From: CAYSAQ01 sp964429235 | Lineage (GTDB): Bacteria > Margulisbacteria > Riflemargulisbacteria > GWF2-35-9 > DYQY01 | NCBI GenBank assembly: GCA_964429235.1 | Contig: CAYSAQ010000009.1 | Span: 11,113-75,112 of the forward strand | DNA: 64,000 nt | Reading direction: 5' to 3' | Part shown: positions 43,156 to 52,133 of the stretch, one piece after another | Layout: each line of letters begins with the position of its first letter | Position numbering within the stretch: the first letter of the stretch is position 1 | Program-made: the position numbers and the translations under genes | The notes under the pieces: model-generated | The model's database searches: none | Told to the model about the DNA's origin: nothing | Seen by the model: only the letters and a program-made list of their open reading frames with translations

Positions 43156-44451
43156 TTATAAATATTCTATTGGGTCAGTGATTTTACCCGTCAAAGCGCT
43201 TGCCGCAGTTGTATACGGAGAAGCAAGGTAAACAAATGATTGCATAGAACCCATTCTCCCTGGGAAGTTACGATTTGTTGTAGATATTACAACTTCGTCG
43301 CCATGTGTTCTGCCAAAAGTATCATCTGGACCACCAAGACATGCGGCACAAGATGGTTCACCAATCTTACATCCAGCATCTTTAAAGATTTGCATTAATG
43401 TTTTGCCATCAATAGTTTCTTCATTCATTTGTTTTTCAATAAAAGTAGTAGAAGGAACAACATAAGTTGTAACAGCTACTTTTTTGCCATTAAGAATCTT
43501 TGCAGCAGCAATAAAATCAGTAATTTTGCCACCCGTACAAGAACCGATATAAGCTTGTGTTATAGCAGTGTCTTTACAGTCACTAACTAATTTTTTATTA
43601 TCAGGAGAATGTGGTGCAGCTACACATGGTGTAAGTTTTGAAACATCGTATGTTTTTACATATCGATAGTTTGCATCTGCATCACTTTGCATTACAGTCA
43701 TGTCTACATTAGTTTTTTCTTTTACATAAGCAATTGTCTTCTCATCAGGAGCAATGATTCCATTTTTACCACCGGCTTCAATCGCCATGTTACAAATAGT
43801 CATTCTTTCATCAATTGATAAGCTATCTATTGTTGTGCCTTCAAATTCCATAGCACAATAAGTAGCTCCATCAACACCAATATCTCCAATAATATGCAAG
43901 ATAAGGTCTTTTGCCATTAAGTTTTTAGGCATTTCTCCATTAAGGATAAACTTGCAAGTCTCAGGAATTTTCAACCAAGTTTTCCCTGTGCCCAATGCAA
44001 AAGCTGCATCAGTATTTCCTACTCCAGTTGCAAATGCTCCAAGAGCTCCATGAGTACATGTGTGTGAATCAGTTCCTAAGATAATCTCACCAGGCCTTAC
44101 ATGACCTTTTTCAGGCATTGTCACATGGCATACTCCCATATAGGTGTCGTTTGCTGGATCGTAGAAATTAGGGATGTTCTGTTCTTTTACAAACTCCCTA
44201 AGTGTTTCAATATTTCTATGTGATTTTTGATCACATGTATGAATGTAATGGTCTGGGATGATTATAACATTCTCTTTATCAAATACTTTTGCATTTTGTC
44301 CAAACTTTTCTTTAAAAATCCCAATAGTACCAGGTCCACAAACATCATGTGTCATAAGTACGTTGATGTTTACCCAAACGTTATCTCCTGGTGTTACATT
44401 TTCTTTACCTGCTGCTTTTGCTAATATTTTTTCAGTTATATTTTGTCCCAT
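43156..44451 (-). CDS. leuC: 3-isopropylmalate dehydratase large subunit
   Basis: Aconitase-family [4Fe-4S] hydro-lyase, 431 residues. Motifs LGTDSHTCTHGALGAFATGVGNTD, GSCTGGKITDF and SCAACLGG carry the cluster cysteines. It forms the leucine-pathway isomerase with leuD; a homoaconitase role cannot be excluded for this class. AAGGAAAAAA precedes the ATG, and the BI-1 gene ends 15 bp upstream, so the three may be one transcript. Confidence 0.93.
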   Translation of the reverse strand: MGQNITEKILAKAAGKENVTPGDNVWVNINVLMTHDVCGPGTIGIFKEKFGQNAKVFDKENVIIIPDHYIHTCDQKSHRNIETLREFVKEQNIPNFYDPANDTYMGVCHVTMPEKGHVRPGEIILGTDSHTCTHGALGAFATGVGNTDAAFALGTGKTWLKIPETCKFILNGEMPKNLMAKDLILHIIGDIGVDGATYCAMEFEGTTIDSLSIDERMTICNMAIEAGGKNGIIAPDEKTIAYVKEKTNVDMTVMQSDADANYRYVKTYDVSKLTPCVAAPHSPDNKKLVSDCKDTAITQAYIGSCTGGKITDFIAAAKILNGKKVAVTTYVVPSTTFIEKQMNEETIDGKTLMQIFKDAGCKIGEPSCAACLGGPDDTFGRTHGDEVVISTTNRNFPGRMGSMQSFVYLASPYTTAASALTGKITDPIEYL

Positions 44452-44466
44452 ATTTTTTTCCTTTTC

Positions 44467-45162
44467 TTAAAAATCTCTGCTTCTGTTGCCCACTATTCTT
44501 AGAATGAATAGGAACAGGTTAATAAAGTCTAAATAAAGTGTAAGTGCACCATAAATAGCTAGTTTTTTGCCGCCTTCTTCATCAGTTATATTTTCTGATA
44601 TGCGTTTGAGCTTCTGTACATCCCAAGCCGTGAGTCCAATGAATACTGCAACACCTGCATAAGATATCAACCAATAGAAGACCGCACTTTGCAGGAATAT
44701 GTTGATTACGCTTGCTATAATAATTCCGATTAGTCCCATGAATACAAGTTTTCCTAAACTAGAAAGATCGCTTTCAGTTGTATATCCGTAAAATGTCATT
44801 GCTCCAAAAGTAGCAGCTGTTATAAAAAAGGCTAAGGAAACAGATGCTCCGGTATACATGATGAATAATCCAGAAAGAGTAATCCCATTTAATAATGAAT
44901 AACCCAAGAAGATTAAAGATGCTTGGGCAACGCTTAGTTTGTCTAAGCGGGCTACAATTATACTTACAGCAAACAATTCTAAGATAATTAATCCGAACAA
45001 CATAAATGGACTACCTAAGAAGAAACGTATTAAGGATTGGCTAGAGGCTACGTACATTGATGTAGCTCCTGTAGTAAGAAGGCCTAATGTCATCCATGAA
45101 AATACTTGGTTAAAGAAAGTTCTCTGTACATTTGCAACTGCATTTGAAGTTATTTTAGCCAT
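44467..45162 (-). CDS. Bax inhibitor-1/YccA family membrane protein
   Basis: 231 residues, seven hydrophobic segments, with the family end segment TAWDVQKLKRI and ALTLYLDFINLFLFILRI. Bacterial members are thought to be ion (calcium) leak channels or stress-linked. AGGAG is 7 nt before the ATG, and a TATAAT is seen about 26 nt upstream of the start. Confidence 0.9.
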   Translation of the reverse strand: MAKITSNAVANVQRTFFNQVFSWMTLGLLTTGATSMYVASSQSLIRFFLGSPFMLFGLIILELFAVSIIVARLDKLSVAQASLIFLGYSLLNGITLSGLFIMYTGASVSLAFFITAATFGAMTFYGYTTESDLSSLGKLVFMGLIGIIIASVINIFLQSAVFYWLISYAGVAVFIGLTAWDVQKLKRISENITDEEGGKKLAIYGALTLYLDFINLFLFILRIVGNRSRDF

Positions 45163-45320
45163 TTGATGTCTCCTGTAAAATTTTGTTTATTATAGCAGAT
45201 TCCTGATTAACAGTCCTCTATATATACTAACAAAAGAACAGAAAAATATGATGTTTTTTATGTTTAGCTGCTCTATAAAGAGGGAATAGTTTAATAGTAA
45301 AGATAAATTGGGGGGAAGAA

Positions 45321-45653
45321 ATGAGTTCGACTAATAGAGTATTAACTATTGATGAAGTTCAGAGTCTCGATACTAATAAACAAGAGGTATATGAGATGGT
45401 TCTACAAAAGATGCAAGATAAAATAGAATCTTATAACAACTTAGTTTGTGATGAGTCACTTGAATTGATTATTAAAGACAAAGATGTTTGTAGAGTAGAG
45501 TTTATAATAAAGAATTCTAAATGGACGTCAGTTGATAATGCTAAAAATATATTAGGCATCATGGAAGAAGAGCTTGAGTATAAAGAACTAGCTCCAGTTA
45601 TTTCGAAAAGAGATTTTCGTCAGAACCTAGCAGGCTACTTTAAGTTCTTTTAA
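45321..45653 (+). CDS. Hypothetical 110-residue protein
   Basis: Soluble, acidic, alpha/beta protein with a very strong ribosome site (GGGGGGAAG, 4 nt from the ATG). No family recognised. Features: LTIDEVQSLDTNKQEVYEMVLQKM helix and a mid-part LELIIKDKDVCRVEFIIKN strand pair. It stands alone and converges on a methyltransferase gene. Confidence 0.65.
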   Translation: MSSTNRVLTIDEVQSLDTNKQEVYEMVLQKMQDKIESYNNLVCDESLELIIKDKDVCRVEFIIKNSKWTSVDNAKNILGIMEEELEYKELAPVISKRDFRQNLAGYFKFF

Positions 45654-45667
45654 TAAAACTTACAGGG

Positions 45668-45699
45668 CTGCTGCTAAACTACAGGGGGTAAGGCAGCAG
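45668..45699. terminator. Hairpin between convergent genes
   Basis: CTGCTGC (45668-45674) pairs with GCAGCAG (45693-45699) across an 18-nt loop. A weak T-rich stretch follows only on the minus-strand side, so terminator function is possible but not strong. Confidence 0.4.
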
Positions 45700-45706
45700 G
45701 AGGGGA

Positions 45707-46540
45707 CTACTTGAGTAGTAGATAACTAACCCGTATTTCACTAGAATATATATCAGACCAATGAGAGTCTATCTTAGCGCCAGGAGGTTCTAAGTCCTGC
45801 CACTTAATATCTTTATTAATAGTATATTTTGACCAATCCAACTGAACAAATTCTGTATTAAGTGCTTGGAAATATAGTTCCAATAGCGATTTTGTAGGGC
45901 AAGTAAGCAATGTTAATGGGTTTTGCTGTGGTTGATTCTTAAAGGTATTCTGTTCTAATTCATAATGCTTTTGTTTTTTTGCTTTAGTAACAGAATGTAG
46001 CATGATAGGAAGCTGCAATGATTCCTCAGTAAGAGTTTTAAAATATGTTGGTCCATCTTTACCTTGAATAGCATTATAGTAAGCAGTAAATGTATCTAGT
46101 ATGATTGCCTCTTTTGCTACTTTTCTCATTAGCTTAAGTAAGTGAAAGTTATCAGGTATATAGTAAAGAAGACCAAAACATAGAATAGTATCAAAAGAGT
46201 TTTCTTCTAAGTTTGTTAGGTATTCTATTACCTCTTCCTTTATGAACTCAGCATTAGCTATATTCGTTTGAGTTGCAAAGTCATTAGCTTGAGTAATTAA
46301 ATTTGCATCTCCATCTATGCCTACTATTATATTAGCTCCTAGCGATGAGCAAATATAAGCCATTGTGCCAAAATGACAGCCAAGGTCTAATATTTTTTTA
46401 CCTTTTATATATTTGATGTTGTTTTCTAATAAGATTTCGGCTCTAGCATTAGTAGCTTCGTTAGAATATGGCACTGCCCAGCGTTTATCACGAGTTTCGT
46501 TTATTTGATAAGTAGAATTTTCTGCGATATATATATTCAT
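45707..46540 (-). CDS. SAM-dependent methyltransferase
   Basis: 277 residues, class I fold. SAM motif I is ILDLGCHFGTMAY, followed by IVGIDGDANLI and FDTILCFGLLYYIPD. The last segment resembles CmoB (VFSMGVLYH), and cmoA is two genes upstream, so a role in making cmo5U at tRNA wobble positions is conceivable, but the N-terminal part is shorter than CmoB and the identity is not secured. TATAAT (46553-46548) lies 7 nt before the ATG. Confidence 0.8.
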   Translation of the reverse strand: MNIYIAENSTYQINETRDKRWAVPYSNEATNARAEILLENNIKYIKGKKILDLGCHFGTMAYICSSLGANIIVGIDGDANLITQANDFATQTNIANAEFIKEEVIEYLTNLEENSFDTILCFGLLYYIPDNFHLLKLMRKVAKEAIILDTFTAYYNAIQGKDGPTYFKTLTEESLQLPIMLHSVTKAKKQKHYELEQNTFKNQPQQNPLTLLTCPTKSLLELYFQALNTEFVQLDWSKYTINKDIKWQDLEPPGAKIDSHWSDIYSSEIRVSYLLLK

Positions 46541-46574
46541 TTATTTAATTATACTAGATTTGTATTAATTTTGT

Positions 46575-47957
46575 TTAAAATACGGTATCTAGTATTTCTT
46601 GAATTTTTGTATTTTGATTTGGGTCTTTTATAATTGCTATTATTGCATTCATATCTAGACCTAAACAGGTCGTAAGTTGTTGTGCATGTTTTATTGAGCT
46701 CATTTTTTTTAGTTCTTGAGATTGTTGTGCATGCAAGTTAAGTAAGTCATATGGAATATTTTTAGTTCTTTGTATTTCTCCTAAGTCATTTATTATTATC
46801 CCATATTTATTTATTATTTCTGAGTTTTCTTTAGTAGGGAAAATAGTAGTTCTTAATGTTAATGGTATTGTTAGGTACTTATTTGCTAAGTGAGTCATGA
46901 AGTCCATTGTTTTTTGTACAGTTTTAATAGTGTCTTGTACGTGTGGAATCATGAAATTTGCAACTACTGGCATTTTTAGAGATGTAGTAATTTCTAATAT
47001 TTTTTGTATGTTATTTAGTGATATATCTTTATTGATTGTTTTGAGTATTTCTTCAGATCCACTTTCTATCCCAATATTAATTAGTATATTTCCAGCATTT
47101 TTTATAAGTTGAAGGTTTTCTTTCTTTGTCATATATTTTTCTGCGCGTATGTTACAAATCCATTGAATTTTTTCTTTAGCTATTTCATTGCAGAAATTTA
47201 TTAGACGATGCTCGGAAGTATTTAATGTTTCATCTACAATTAAAAATCTTTTGTATTGAGGATAGTTTTTTTTAATAAAACGAATTTCTTCGACAATATT
47301 ATTAACAGACCTTATTCTGTAAGGGTTATTGTTATGTGCATTTATGCAGAAGCTGCAATTATGTGGGCAATAGCGACTGCCTGTAATATAACATTGCTCA
47401 GTGATTAGGGGGTTGCTGTATTTTGAAAGGTCTAACCATTCTCGGTCAGGAAAGGGAAGTTTGTCTAAAGGAATTGAAGACGCCTCTCTAGGAGTTTGTA
47501 TTGCTTTTTTTTCATATGAGAAAACTATATTTGGTATTTCGTATGGTCGAAAGTCAGTTTTCTTAGATTCGTTTATTATTTTCTCTAATGTTTCTTCACC
47601 TTCCCCCAAAATAATGAAGTCTAAGTAATTATTATTAACATAATCTTGTACGAAATGAACAAAAGGCCCACCCCATATTATTGTAATATTTGGATATTTT
47701 TGTTTAATAATTTTTGACAATTCAACGGATACATTAAGAGTACGAAAGTTTACTGTTAGTCCAACATATTCTATTTTGTGATTTTCTATTAATTTGTATA
47801 TAGAGTTTTCGTTATCAATTGAAAGGTCAATGCCATGGCATGAGATGTTTTTGCTCTTTAAGTAAGAAATTAGGTAACTTATTCCCAAAGGAGGATGTGT
47901 TTGAATATATTGTTTCTTTTTTATTTTTTCATGAGGCAATATAAATAGAATAGACAT
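46575..47957 (-). CDS. B12-binding-type radical SAM protein
   Basis: 460 residues. The N-terminal part has a cobalamin-domain-like fold (GISYLISYLKSKNISCHGIDL through IWGGPFVHFVQDYV, then GEGEETL). The radical SAM motif is YCPHNCSFC, preceded by GSR. The protein resembles B12-dependent radical SAM methylases or modification enzymes of the YgiQ/BchE class; the substrate is unknown. AAGGGG precedes the ATG, 15 bp after cmoA, and a methyltransferase follows, so all three may act on the same RNA or metabolite. Confidence 0.85.
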   Translation of the reverse strand: MSILFILPHEKIKKKQYIQTHPPLGISYLISYLKSKNISCHGIDLSIDNENSIYKLIENHKIEYVGLTVNFRTLNVSVELSKIIKQKYPNITIIWGGPFVHFVQDYVNNNYLDFIILGEGEETLEKIINESKKTDFRPYEIPNIVFSYEKKAIQTPREASSIPLDKLPFPDREWLDLSKYSNPLITEQCYITGSRYCPHNCSFCINAHNNNPYRIRSVNNIVEEIRFIKKNYPQYKRFLIVDETLNTSEHRLINFCNEIAKEKIQWICNIRAEKYMTKKENLQLIKNAGNILINIGIESGSEEILKTINKDISLNNIQKILEITTSLKMPVVANFMIPHVQDTIKTVQKTMDFMTHLANKYLTIPLTLRTTIFPTKENSEIINKYGIIINDLGEIQRTKNIPYDLLNLHAQQSQELKKMSSIKHAQQLTTCLGLDMNAIIAIIKDPNQNTKIQEILDTVF

Positions 47958-47972
47958 GTTTATTCCCCTTGT

Positions 47973-48680
47973 TTATTTTGTAACAAGTATCCCGCAAAAG
48001 TTTAGATATTGGAAACATTTTTCTACTTTAGTAAATCCAGCATCTTCCAATAATTTTTTATTTTCCTCATATGTCATTGGGACCAATACATCCTCAAGTG
48101 CTTTACGCTTTTGTTTCACTTCCATCTTAGAGTAACCTTGTTGTTCCTTAAAAAGTTCATGTAGTTCAATAAACTCTTCTTTGAATTCTTGGCTGTATAT
48201 TTTCTCAAAGATTATCATTGCACCTGATGGTAGCATAGCTTTATTAATTTTCTTAAGTAGCTCAAGTCTGTCAGTTATCTGCATGAACTGCAGGACATAG
48301 GTTAGCACTACTACTGAAGTTGGCTGGAATTCAACGTTTAATATATCGTCGCAGATAAATTCTATGGATTTATTGTTTGTGCATTTTTCTTTTGCTTTTT
48401 TTATCATAGGTTCTGATGAGTCTATGCCAATCATCTTCATAGGTTGGTTTGTCAGCTTGAGTATTGTTTTAAAAGTTTCTCCAGTAGAACATCCTAGATC
48501 GTACGCTACGGATCCTTCTTTGTAGAAGTTTATAACTGTATTAGCGATAAGTTGTTGAGTCTCTTTATAACAAGGAACTGAGCGTTTTATCATGTTATCA
48601 AAAACATTTGCTACATTCTCATTGAATGAGAAAGAGGGTAGTGGATCCATGGACTTAGAATATATATCATCTTTATTCAT
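47973..48680 (-). CDS. cmoA: Carboxy-SAM synthase
   Basis: 235 residues, matching CmoA along its length: NVANVFDNMIKRSVPCY at the N-terminus, AYDLGCSTGET, VVVLTYVLQF, and the C-terminal GYSKMEVKQKRKALEDVLVP. CmoA makes carboxy-S-adenosylmethionine from prephenate and SAM for cmo5U in tRNA. TATAAT (48694-48689) lies 8 nt before the ATG. Confidence 0.9.
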   Translation of the reverse strand: MNKDDIYSKSMDPLPSFSFNENVANVFDNMIKRSVPCYKETQQLIANTVINFYKEGSVAYDLGCSTGETFKTILKLTNQPMKMIGIDSSEPMIKKAKEKCTNNKSIEFICDDILNVEFQPTSVVVLTYVLQFMQITDRLELLKKINKAMLPSGAMIIFEKIYSQEFKEEFIELHELFKEQQGYSKMEVKQKRKALEDVLVPMTYEENKKLLEDAGFTKVEKCFQYLNFCGILVTK

Positions 48681-48707
48681 AATAATAAATTATATCACGA
48701 CATATAT

Positions 48708-48737
48708 TTGACGTAATAAATAATAGAGGGATATTAT
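48708..48737 (+). promoter_or_regulatory. comEC promoter, leaderless type
   Basis: TTGACG, 18 nt, TATTAT, then 7 nt to the ATG at 48745. It shares a 64-bp gap with the divergent cmoA promoter. Confidence 0.6.
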
Positions 48738-48744
48738 ATTACGT

Positions 48745-50673
48745 ATGATGATAATCATTTATATTACAGTAATATTTGCAGTAATAGCAGGAGTGTATTG
48801 CCCTCCTTGGTTCCCTTTATTCGTTTTAACTGTTTCAGTTCTATACACTTTTATGAAGAAAAAAGTTTTAAGAAATCTTCTTTCGTTAACAATAATATTT
48901 TTGATATTTTTTATTTATACAAACAATATAGTTAGAGATGCTAGAAGTGATTATCAATTAATCAAGCAAATGAATGGGGCTTCTGTAAAAGTAGAGGGTG
49001 TTATAAAGAAAGTTTATAACTATGGATTTATTTTAAAAATAAGAGAGGATCCACAGTTGGCATCAAAGAAGCTGATTGTATATAAAAAGGCACATGGCTT
49101 TATTGTCGGAGATACTATTCTAGTAACTGGAAAGCTTCAGGTGCAGGAAGATGATGACAACCTTAGTTTGATAACTAGGCCAGTAGCGAAATTACTGCCT
49201 CGGCAACTTATTCGTATCAATAAAAGTAAATTAACAGTTATATTTAAATTGAAAAGATTAATGATAAAGAATCTGAATATTCATTTGCCAGAGTATTATG
49301 CAAATTTTCTGACAGGTTTATTAATAGGTGTTAATGGAATAGAGCTTGATAAAGATTTGCAGAATGTATTTCTAAATCTGGGACTATTACACATGCTTGT
49401 TGTCTCTGGCGCACAGGTTGCATTACTAACAAGTATTCTAATAAAGATTTTAGCAGTATTTGATCTGCCCAAAAGCATCAGCTTTATTTTTATATTGCTA
49501 TTTAACAGTATGTTCCTTTTGTTTGTGGGCGGAGATATTTCAGTTCTTAGGGCAGTAATCATGATGCAGATTACTGTGTTTCTGAATTATAGCAATCGAC
49601 AAAAGACTTCTCTTCAAGTTTTGTCCTTAACGGGGATTATTATGCTTTGTTTCTCCCCTGGCATGTTGTTTTCTCTTAGCTATATCCTATCTTTTTGCGC
49701 AACATTTGCAGTTGTAGAGATTTCGCCACGTATACAAACAATGCTAGAGGATAATCCGTATATACCGAATATTCTTAAAGAACCATTAGCCATTTCATTG
49801 GGACCAATTCTTGCTACTTCGCCAGTGATATTTCTAGTGAATCATCGTTTTGATGTATTATCTTTATTTGCGAACATTTTGTTGGGTCCATTGGTTGAAG
49901 TAATAGTTATTGTGGGTTTTCTCGGATTACTTCTTAGCTTGGTAATTCCCATAGTTGCGTGGTCGCTTTTGCAATTTGTCTTTGGGCTAATGGTGATAGT
50001 GAAGATCATTGCTGACGCCATGTTCTCATTCTCAATGCGTAGTCTATATTTCAGGCATGCATTTATGTTCAATGTAGTTATTTATTATCTATTCTTTATC
50101 TGTTGGATTTATAATCGTAAATTATTCAGGCAATATCATATTATATGGGCAACTATACTTGTAGCGGGTTTGCTTTCTAATATTTGGTTCATATCAAGAC
50201 AACCTATTCATGAATTATACCTTATTAATAATAAGAGTTGGTTTTCTTCAATATACGTTAATAGGAATAGAGTGTTAATGGTGGTGTCAGAAAGAAATCC
50301 AGAGGCAGAAGCGTATCTGCTGAAGCATACATATCTATATAAGCCAGATATTATAATAAGTTTGGATGATGATTCTTCTATAGGTAAATTTATATTATGG
50401 GGAGACGTGGAGTTAAATAGAGATAGCCATCAATTATATATAAAGGATAAATTGCTAACTTTTAGACTAGTAGAAAGTTTCTCTAAAGAAAATTATAATA
50501 GTGATGTATTGTTCCTTCCTAAAGTAAAAAGAGTTAACAGAACTTTGTTGGCTAGTAACGCTACTATTATTGTTGCTCCAGTAGGGCAGTCTGAAGGGCA
50601 TATTATTTCCAACAAGAAAAATATTGTAAAGGTCTATATGAAAGGTGATTCTATAATGTTAGAAGCTATCTAA
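48745..50673 (+). CDS. ComEC/Rec2-family DNA uptake channel protein
   Basis: 642 residues, about ten membrane segments in two groups. The N-terminal soluble part (about 65-160) has an OB-like domain (VKVEGVIKKVYN). The competence domain has LLIGVNGIELDKDLQ and LLHMLVVSGAQVALL, the channel signature. The last 150 residues are soluble but lack the H-x-H-x-D-H motif of the metallo-beta-lactamase nuclease domain seen in many ComEC proteins. It may be a channel-only form, with no active nuclease domain. Confidence 0.83.
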   Translation: MMIIIYITVIFAVIAGVYCPPWFPLFVLTVSVLYTFMKKKVLRNLLSLTIIFLIFFIYTNNIVRDARSDYQLIKQMNGASVKVEGVIKKVYNYGFILKIREDPQLASKKLIVYKKAHGFIVGDTILVTGKLQVQEDDDNLSLITRPVAKLLPRQLIRINKSKLTVIFKLKRLMIKNLNIHLPEYYANFLTGLLIGVNGIELDKDLQNVFLNLGLLHMLVVSGAQVALLTSILIKILAVFDLPKSISFIFILLFNSMFLLFVGGDISVLRAVIMMQITVFLNYSNRQKTSLQVLSLTGIIMLCFSPGMLFSLSYILSFCATFAVVEISPRIQTMLEDNPYIPNILKEPLAISLGPILATSPVIFLVNHRFDVLSLFANILLGPLVEVIVIVGFLGLLLSLVIPIVAWSLLQFVFGLMVIVKIIADAMFSFSMRSLYFRHAFMFNVVIYYLFFICWIYNRKLFRQYHIIWATILVAGLLSNIWFISRQPIHELYLINNKSWFSSIYVNRNRVLMVVSERNPEAEAYLLKHTYLYKPDIIISLDDDSSIGKFILWGDVELNRDSHQLYIKDKLLTFRLVESFSKENYNSDVLFLPKVKRVNRTLLASNATIIVAPVGQSEGHIISNKKNIVKVYMKGDSIMLEAI

Positions 50674-50691
50674 GCGCCTTTTCATCTATAC

Positions 50692-50720
50692 TTGCAGTAT
50701 GGTGTCTTACGTATTATAAT
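50692..50720 (+). promoter_or_regulatory. nusA-operon promoter
   Basis: TTGCAG, 17 nt, TATAAT, all downstream of the comEC stop. Transcription would begin near 50727, just before the terminator hairpin at 50735. Confidence 0.6.
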
Positions 50721-50734
50721 AATTTGGCTAAGAG

Positions 50735-50758
50735 AAGTGGGCTGTCCCACTTTTTTTG
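50735..50758 (+). terminator. Terminator in the nusA leader, possible attenuator
   Basis: AAGTGGG CTGT CCCACTT followed by a run of T residues. It lies between the promoter at 50692-50720 and the nusA ATG at 50807, so it can act on the operon's own transcript as well as end comEC. Confidence 0.75.
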
Positions 50759-50806
50759 TTTTTATATAAAGATAATGTTAGATATAAATTAACAAGGAGT
50801 TGGAAG

Positions 50807-52114
50807 ATGATCAATATACCGGGTTTGCAGGAAGTAGTAAACCAGATCCAAGCAGAAAGAGGCATTCCTAAGGAAGACGTTATGCTAGCAATAGAAGACG
50901 CATTAGTAATGGCTGCAAAGAGATACCATGGTACAGATGAGAATTTAAAAGCTGTATTAGATGAAAAAGAAGGTGTAGGCAGAATTTACGCTACAAAAGA
51001 AGTAGTAAAGACTGTTGAAGACCCTATGTTTGAAATATCTCATAAAGAAGCTAAGGCATATGATCCTAAAGTTAAAGTCGGCGCTGAAATAGATGTTGAG
51101 TTTAACCCTCCTGAATTTGGAAGAATTGCTGCTCAAAAAGCGAAGCAAGTTATTATGCAACGTATTGTTGAGAGTGAGAAGAATTCTATATTTGAAGAAT
51201 ATAAAGATAGAATTGGCAATTTGATTATAGGTGTTATTCAGAGAAAAGAAGGCAAGAATTATCTTATTAATCTTGGAAGAACTGAAGCTGTTCTAGATCT
51301 TAGAAACCAGATACCTGGTGAAGAGTATCGTATTAAAGACAGAATCAAACTATTCTTCGTTGAAATCGTAAAAACTAATAGAGGTCCTGAAGTTATTGTT
51401 TCTAGATCACATGAAGGCCTTGTTAAGAAGATGTTCGAACTAGAAGTTCCAGAGATTCAACAAGGAATTATCGAAATCATGTCTATCGCTAGAAGAGCTG
51501 GCTATAGAACAAAAATAGCTGTTAAATCTAATGATGAGCAAGTTGGCGCAGTTGGAACTTGTGTAGGTAGAATGGGTGCTAGAATCCAAAATATATTAAA
51601 AGAGATTAATGGTGAGAAGATAGATATTATTGAATGGAAAGATAATCCACAAGAATTTATTTCTAATTCATTGAAACCTGCGGTTGTAACAAGGGTAGAA
51701 ATTGTTAATGAAGAAGAGCGTAAGGCAAAAGCATTAGTTGAAGATGATCAGCTTTCTTTAGCAATCGGCAAGAGCGGACTTAACGTAAGATTAGCATCAC
51801 GTTTAGTAGGCTGGAGTATCGATGTTGTTAAAGCAAGTGAAGTTGAATCAAACTTACTTGAAAAATTAATGGCAGAAAAAAATGCGGGAGCTGCTGCGGC
51901 AGAAAAAGTTGCAGAAGATCCAGTTGCAGAAGATGTTACTTCTGAAGAACAAGAAGAAGAAGCACAAAAGATTAAGGTTAATGAAGCTGCTGCAAGTTTA
52001 GGACTGGGAGAAAAAGATTTTATGGCTAAGCTTGAAGAGATTGGGCATAAAGTGAAAAGTGCTTCTAGTAATATTGATTTAGATGTTTTTGATAAGGTAA
52101 AAGAGAGCTTATAG
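50807..52114 (+). CDS. nusA: Transcription elongation/termination factor NusA
   Basis: 435 residues. N-terminal RNA-polymerase-binding domain (AIEDALVMAAKRY), S1 domain, then KH domains with VGAVGTCVGRMGARIQNI and LAIGKSGLNVRLASRL. After an acidic Glu-rich linker, the C-terminal 45 residues (IKVNEAAASLG through KVKESL) resemble the first 45 residues of IF-2 in the next gene. The start chosen is ATG at 50807, with AAGGAG 8 nt upstream; the reading from 50756 runs back into the terminator. First gene of nusA-infB-rbfA-nrnA-truB-ribF. Confidence 0.95.
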   Translation: MINIPGLQEVVNQIQAERGIPKEDVMLAIEDALVMAAKRYHGTDENLKAVLDEKEGVGRIYATKEVVKTVEDPMFEISHKEAKAYDPKVKVGAEIDVEFNPPEFGRIAAQKAKQVIMQRIVESEKNSIFEEYKDRIGNLIIGVIQRKEGKNYLINLGRTEAVLDLRNQIPGEEYRIKDRIKLFFVEIVKTNRGPEVIVSRSHEGLVKKMFELEVPEIQQGIIEIMSIARRAGYRTKIAVKSNDEQVGAVGTCVGRMGARIQNILKEINGEKIDIIEWKDNPQEFISNSLKPAVVTRVEIVNEEERKAKALVEDDQLSLAIGKSGLNVRLASRLVGWSIDVVKASEVESNLLEKLMAEKNAGAAAAEKVAEDPVAEDVTSEEQEEEAQKIKVNEAAASLGLGEKDFMAKLEEIGHKVKSASSNIDLDVFDKVKESL

Positions 52115-52133
52115 CTTTTAAGGAGATTATATT

